DNA of 30,545 nucleotides. Origin: Chara braunii. Taxonomy: Eukaryota > Streptophyta > Charophyceae > Charales > Characeae. The stretch covers positions 668,375-698,919 of the forward strand of contig BFEA01000621.1 of the NCBI GenBank assembly GCA_003427395.1, given 5' to 3'. A program made the translations under genes and the position numbers. This document shows positions 26,283 through 30,545 of this stretch, in pieces. The notes under the pieces are model-generated. The model did no database searches and had not been told where the DNA came from. It saw only the letters and a list, made by a program, of their open reading frames with translations. The stretch's first letter is position 1, and every line of letters starts with the position of its first letter.

Positions 26283-26410
26283 GTAATTATCCGTCCTTGC
26301 GTTGTTGTCATCACCTCCTCTCCTCACCTTCATCGTTGTTCTAGCATCTTCGTCTTCTCCTTCTTTCGCTATCATGGTCCTCTCACTGGTACCTTCCTCC
26401 CATTCCTTCT

Positions 26411-26470
26411 CCTCCTCCTCGTTCTCTTCTCCTCCTCCTCGTTCTCTTCTCCTCCTCCTCGTTCTCTTCT
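26411..26470. repeat. Three perfect 20-bp tandem units
   Basis: CCTCCTCCTCGTTCTCTTCT is repeated three times within a longer C/T-rich tract. Confidence 0.93.
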
Positions 26471-26544
26471 CCTCCTGTTCACTCCTTGTTTTCTCTTCTT
26501 CCTACTCCGTTCACGCGTCTTCCGTCCTTCCTGCGAAGCGCTGA

Positions 26545-27072
26545 ACCTCTACCTCGCCATGCGTCCACCGTGCTCCTACACGCATGATCGTCTTCCTCCT
26601 CGACTCCTGCATGCCTTCGTCTTCTTCTTCTTCTTCAAAGTCGTTGGGCTCGCTCGCTCATTCTCTCCACTCCTATTCTCCCTATTTACTATCCTACGCG
26701 ACTACGTGCATGGGAGCAACTTGAGCTTGACTCTAGCTTGCTTCCGTGACATGACTTGAGAGGTGTAGAATAAGTGGGAGCCTTACAACACAGGCTTCAC
26801 ACGCTTCAACTTCTACCTCGCCATGCGTCCACCGTGCTCCTACACGCATGATCGTCTTCCTCCTCCGACTCCTGCATGCCTTCGTCTTCTTCTTCTTCTT
26901 CAAAGTCGTTGCGCTCGCTCGCTCATTCTCTCCACTCCTATTCTCCCTATTTACTATCCTAGGCGACTACGTGCATGGGAGCAACTTGAGCTTGACTCTA
27001 GCTTGCTTCCGTGACATGACTTGAGAGGTGTAGAATAAGTGGGAGCCTTACAACACAGGCTTCACACCCTTC
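26545..27072. repeat. Two tandem units of ~264 bp
   Basis: ACCTCGCCATGCGTCCACCG recurs 264 bases apart (26551 and 26815). The units are almost identical through the GGGAGCCTTACAACACAGGC segment near 26776 and 27040, indicating a recent duplication. Confidence 0.92.
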
Positions 27073-27089
27073 ATCTTGGGGCTTAACTT

Positions 27090-28135
27090 TCACCGCAGTC
27101 AGCTTAGCCGTTTGGTTGAGCGTCCTACTCGTATTTGGGAGGTCGCGTGTTCGATTCTTGCTCGGCTCATGCACGTAGGATTGGGTTCTTACTTGTAGCA
27201 ACCATCAGTGAGGTCGTACATTGCTTGGTGGCTGCGTCGACACCCTGTGTGGTCGGGTGTGAGTGTGAGGTTGTGACTGGGTACACCGGGAAATTTCTCC
27301 TTGCTGGGGTGGGGTTAAGTACTCATCTTGTGGCTTAACTTTCACCCCTGTCAGCTTAGCTGTTTGGTTGAGCGGCTCGTGCATGTAGGATTATATTCTT
27401 ACTTGCGTAGCAACCATCAGTGAGGTCGTACATTACTTGGCGGCTGCCTCGACGCCCTGTGTGGTCGGGTGTGAGTGTGAGGTTGTGACTGGGGACAGGG
27501 AGAAATCCGTGCTGGGGTGGGGTTAAGTACTCATCTTGGGGCTTAACTTTCACCCCTGTCAGCTTAGCTGTTTGGTTGAGCGTCCTACTCCTATTTGGGA
27601 GGTCGCGTGTTCTATTCTTGGGATTGGCTCGTGCACGTAGGATTCGATTCTTACCTGCGTAGCAACCATCAGTGAGGTCGTATGTCGATGCCCTGGGTGT
27701 GAGTGCGAGGTTGTGACTGGGTACACCGGGATCGAGTGTGAGGTTGGGTACACCGGGATGAGATGTTTGGTGGCTGCGTAGACGCCCTGGGTGGTCGGGT
27801 GTGAGTCTGAGGTTGTGACCGGGTACACCAGGACGCGGAGAAATTCATGCTGGGCTGGTTTTAAGTACTGATCTCGTCCTACTCCTATTTCGGAGGTCAC
27901 GTGTTCGATTCTAGAGGGAGGATTCTTCTTCTTCTTCTTCTTCTAGCTGCCCTCTTGACTGGGTACACCTGGACGGGGAGATGTTTGGTGGCTGCGTAGA
28001 CGCCCTGTGTGGTCGGGTGTGAGTGTGAGGTTGTGACTGGGTACACCAGGACGCCGAGAAATCCATGCTGGGCTGGTTTTAAGTACTGATCTCGTCCTAC
28101 TCCTATTTCGGAGGTCACGTGTTCGATTCTAGGGG
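27090..28135 (+). repeat. Tandem array with tRNA-like SINE heads
   Basis: About five units of roughly 210-300 bp. Heads at 27096-27160 and 27558-27620 have a D-arm/A-box-like TTAGCTGTTTGGTTGAGCG, an anticodon-like region, and GGTCGCGTGTTCGATTC (T-arm/B box). A head at 27348-27382 lacks the anticodon-to-T-arm part. Partial heads at 27873-27913 and 28092-28131 keep only the T-arm half. Shared body: GTCGGGTGTGAGTGTGAGG, then GTGACTGGGTACACCGGGA. (CTT)n tracts at about 27919-27946 and 28138-28165 recur per unit. A tRNA-derived SINE amplified by tandem duplication is the likely origin. Confidence 0.7.
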
Positions 28136-28290
28136 GAGGATTCTTCTTCTTCTTCTTCTTCTAGCTGCCCTCTTCTCTCTTCTTCCACTGAGCGCGATCC
28201 TCCTTTGTGTCATCTGCGCCCCTTCCTTCTTTCCACTGCGCACCATCTTCTCCCCCTACCTGCTGGTCAGGTGCCGGTGTACGTGGTCAG

Positions 28291-28423
28291 CGCCACCGTT
28301 CATATACAAGCAAGAACAAGAGTAAGTTGGCCCTTGAAAATGGCGGCCACTGCAACAAGGGCGACCACTGTGGTGCACATCGGTATTTCTGCAGCCTCCA
28401 TCCTGACTTTCTTCCTCGACTAG
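28291..28423 (+). CDS. Candidate exon with Cys/His cluster
   Basis: In one frame the sequence reads LALENGGHCNKGDHC, then GAHRYFCSLHPDFL, with a C-X5-C-X2-H-X3-C-X3-H spacing that could bind zinc. It ends at CGACTAG|GTAACA (donor). An acceptor could be ACGTGGTCAG (28290) or GCTGGTCAG (28270). A second plus frame is also open here (MAATATRATT...), so the frame is not certain. Possibly a fragment of a transposase or other zinc-binding protein. The family is not identified. Confidence 0.35.
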
Positions 28424-28539
28424 GTAACATTTCCCGCCTCTTCCTCCCACTTCGCCATCTCCTCCCTCTGTCTTCCATCGTCTCCTCTCTCGTTATTACT
28501 GTCCACGCAGACGGCAAGCACAATGTTTGCTTGAGCAGC

Positions 28540-28815
28540 TGCTACCCTCAGCATGAGTGTATCCGACCTTGATCATCAGTTTTATACGTTCTAGAACAGA
28601 AGTAGCCGTTAACGGAGTTCACGCAAGCACAGAGCAGCTGCTACTCGATCATGAGTATATGTGACCTAAATCGTCAGATGTATACATTTGAGGAGATAAG
28701 TGGCCGTTGTCGAGGTTCAATGGAAGCTCTGTTTTCATGCACAGCTTCGACCCTCATCATGAGTGTGTCCAACCTAAATCGTCAGATGTATACATTCAAG
28801 GATACAAGTGGCCAT
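28540..28815. repeat. Three tandem units of ~98-108 bp
   Basis: ATGAGTRTRTSYRACCT recurs at 28553, 28651 and 28759, followed in units 2 and 3 by AAATCGTCAGATGTATACAT. Unit 1 is more diverged. Confidence 0.85.
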
Positions 28816-29345
28816 TCAAAAATCACAAACAATTTTTTTGGAGTCCGCGCGATCTGATTCTTTTTTTCCCTTCCCCAATTCAATTTCCTAATGGGAGAGG
28901 CGGGGTTTGCCAAAAAAAATCCCCCTCTTTTCGATGCTGCGGCACATCACGTGTGCATGCATGCGTGTACATGTGCAATGCGGCACACGTGTGCGAGTGG
29001 CGCACACGTGAGCGTCACAGCTATGTTTTGTTGTTTATGGATCTGAACTTCACATCAGCGTAAAATACCCAGTTTAGAGCGACTGCTTGATACACCTTAT
29101 CTGTGTGCTCTACTCTGTCCTGCGGGTAGGAGAGAATCACCTTCCTGCTTCCCCCTTCCCCAGTCACCACTTTATTCGGGCCGGTAAGGAAAATGGAAAG
29201 AAAGTGAGCCTTTTCCAGGGGGGCTCTTAGGATCCGATTCCCTGTCTAAGGGCTTGTTGGTTATGATTGAGCCTTCGTTATGATAGACATCCGGAGTTCA
29301 AGGCTTTGATACGGATTTTCTTCAAACCTGTGACTTGTTTTGCAG

Positions 29346-29472
29346 TGATGAGACATACGAAACTGCTATGGCAGCTCTCCATCGGCGACATTTGGCCCGT
29401 CTCAATGCTGCAGATGAGAACAAGCGAAGGAGAATGGAGTATGAGCGGGAGACGTTACTTTGGTATATGGAG
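29346..29472 (+). CDS. Candidate exon encoding a charged helix
   Basis: Acceptor GACTTGTTTTGCAG|TGATGAG and donor TATATGGAG|GTGCTT bound an open segment. It encodes DETYETAMAALHRRHLARLN, then AADENKRRRMEYERETLLWY. The alternating charged and aliphatic pattern predicts a long amphipathic, possibly coiled-coil helix. I do not recognise the family. It starts with one base completing a codon. The exon at 28423 ends with one base, so the two cannot be joined directly in frame. Confidence 0.45.
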
Positions 29473-30200
29473 GTGCTTTCTCTTACCCTATACTGTATCC
29501 ACATTGTAACTTCGGTTCGATTCCTTTCAAGTTTCGCTCCTCTCCGAAAAATACAGCGTCAGCACATTTGTCTAGTCTGGAGCCTGGAGGAAAGGTGTGA
29601 AACCTCACCAAATGATATTGACGGCGGGCCTGCTCTTCTTTTTCATCTTTCATTTCACAGGGATACCATATCTCAACTTAACAGTCTGTAAGAAGTCTGA
29701 GAGAGCTTCTGATTTGAATGTGCAGCATGATTTCAAATCCTCAGCTCCTTGTTAAATTCTGTGAGAGGTATGAAATTCTGCAAGGAATGCAAAAAGTGGT
29801 GAATGATTCACAAGGCTATGCAGCATAACTGTGTAGTAGTAGAGTCTGTGAAACGGTTTTCACCTTTGCAGAAGCTGATGCAGATCCGAGGGTTCGATCC
29901 CTAGACCTTACCCGCCCGTGTACAGTATCGAGTAGACCCCTGTGTGTTTTGAGCCCGCGACCTGTGTTTTAGTAGTGACTTTTCTCTGTTGCAGGTCCCT
30001 GTAGTTGTAGGGATTCGATCGGTAGAAAGTAGGGGTTACAGTTGTGTAGAGATCGAAACTGCTAGGCTAGAGGTCTGTAGGCAAGTCCTAAGTCCAACTG
30101 CGTCGAGTCGGCAGTGCAGTCAGCGGTACCAGTCCCAGTCAATCGCAGTCCAATCAAGCAAGTACCGTGTGGGACTGTGTGCACAAAGGGCCTGGAGGAA
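29473..30200. other. Mixed stretch without a supported gene
   Basis: An acceptor-like TTTTCTCTGTTGCAG lies near 29980-29994. GGGTTCGATCCC near 29891 resembles a B box or T-loop but has no matching tRNA body. GATTCGATC near 30010 is similar. Nothing else is supported. Confidence 0.35.
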
Positions 30201-30226
30201 AGGGGCAGACCAGCGACCAACAGAAG

Positions 30227-30236
30227 TATAAATAAA
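30227..30236 (+). promoter_or_regulatory. Canonical TATA box
   Basis: TATAAATAAA is followed about 30 bases later by pyrimidine/A-containing TTCATTCATTCAC, a plausible initiation region. Whatever is transcribed would extend beyond the right edge. It could be an LTR or a host promoter. Confidence 0.45.
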
Positions 30237-30449
30237 GAGGCAGCGTCCAGCAATTCATTCATTCACTGCGTAAGCCATGCAGAAGCGCTGCCTTAGCGTC
30301 TTGTGCGACGTGGTCTGCAGAGTGCCCGAAGTCGAAGCGGGCTGGAAGAAGATAGCGTAGCCATAGTTAGTAGTTGAGCGGCCATAGCCGCAGTAGGTAG
30401 GAGAGATGCGCTAGTGTGTGAATGTGTGTGGGGTATTCAGGGTGATCCA

Positions 30450-30450
30450 N
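30450..30450. other. Ambiguous base (N)
   Basis: Single unresolved base in the assembly. Confidence 0.99.
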
Positions 30451-30545
30451 AGTTGAGTGTGTGTGAACAGTGGTGTTGGAAACAGTATCGAGAGTTGGGA
30501 TGTACAGGCGCTGATGCGCCATAGCCTGTTGAAGCAAGTTTGCAT

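Noticed and set aside
25797-26759. 320-codon plus-strand open frame as one gene
   Set aside because: It is a composite of two in-phase 105-bp repeats, one exon-like segment and a CTT-rich tract. Only 26097-26282 looks protein-like.
29880-29905. tRNA gene
   Set aside because: Only a T-loop-like GGGTTCGATCCC is present. The T stem does not pair well and no D or acceptor arms fit.

Overview
This is a non-coding-rich stretch of a large, repeat-laden eukaryotic nuclear genome. Candidate exons have GT-AG boundaries, and homopolymers, CA and CT microsatellites and minisatellites are abundant. An LTR retrotransposon carries a plant-type primer binding site: an 18-base perfect match to the 3' end of plant tRNA-Asp including CCA. 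Two U6 snRNA fragments are also eukaryotic. A streptophyte is the best reading. A charophycean green alga such as Chara is only a guess, from the style of the gag protein and the repeat content. No intact long gene is visible.

Layout. (1) 1-596: remains of two hAT-like miniature elements (MITEs). (2) 597-9537: a minus-strand LTR retrotransposon. Its internal domain is only about 0.94 kb (PBS, an intron-containing gag broken by a -1 frameshift in the zinc knuckle, then PPT). The flanking LTR material shares a 2.05-2.1 kb direct repeat, and the combined pieces imply an LTR of about 5.8 kb. That LTR contains a U6 snRNA-derived segment, a minisatellite and a chain of consecutive hairpins. (3) 9553-16948: two copies of a roughly 2.1 kb segmental duplication separated by AT-rich sequence, with a MITE inserted in only one copy (8-bp target duplication, empty site preserved in the other). 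(4) 17-21.5 kb: short candidate exons or small ORFs between plus-strand pyrimidine tracts, plus three more MITE copies. (5) 22-25.5 kb: tandem and inverted repeats carrying dozens of degenerate copies of a palindrome of the form TCGTGTYGRACACGA. (6) 25.5-30.5 kb: tandem repeats, a tandem array with tRNA-like SINE heads, three further candidate exons, and a canonical TATA box near the right edge.

The most distinctive theme is palindromic DNA at several scales. It includes MITE ends built from copy-specific palindromic words around a shared core of about 100 bp, the hairpin chain in the LTR, and the palindrome array at 22.5-25.5 kb. All gene calls outside gag are low-confidence exon or ORF calls, made from codon pattern and splice consensus only. 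Identities and copy counts were judged by eye.
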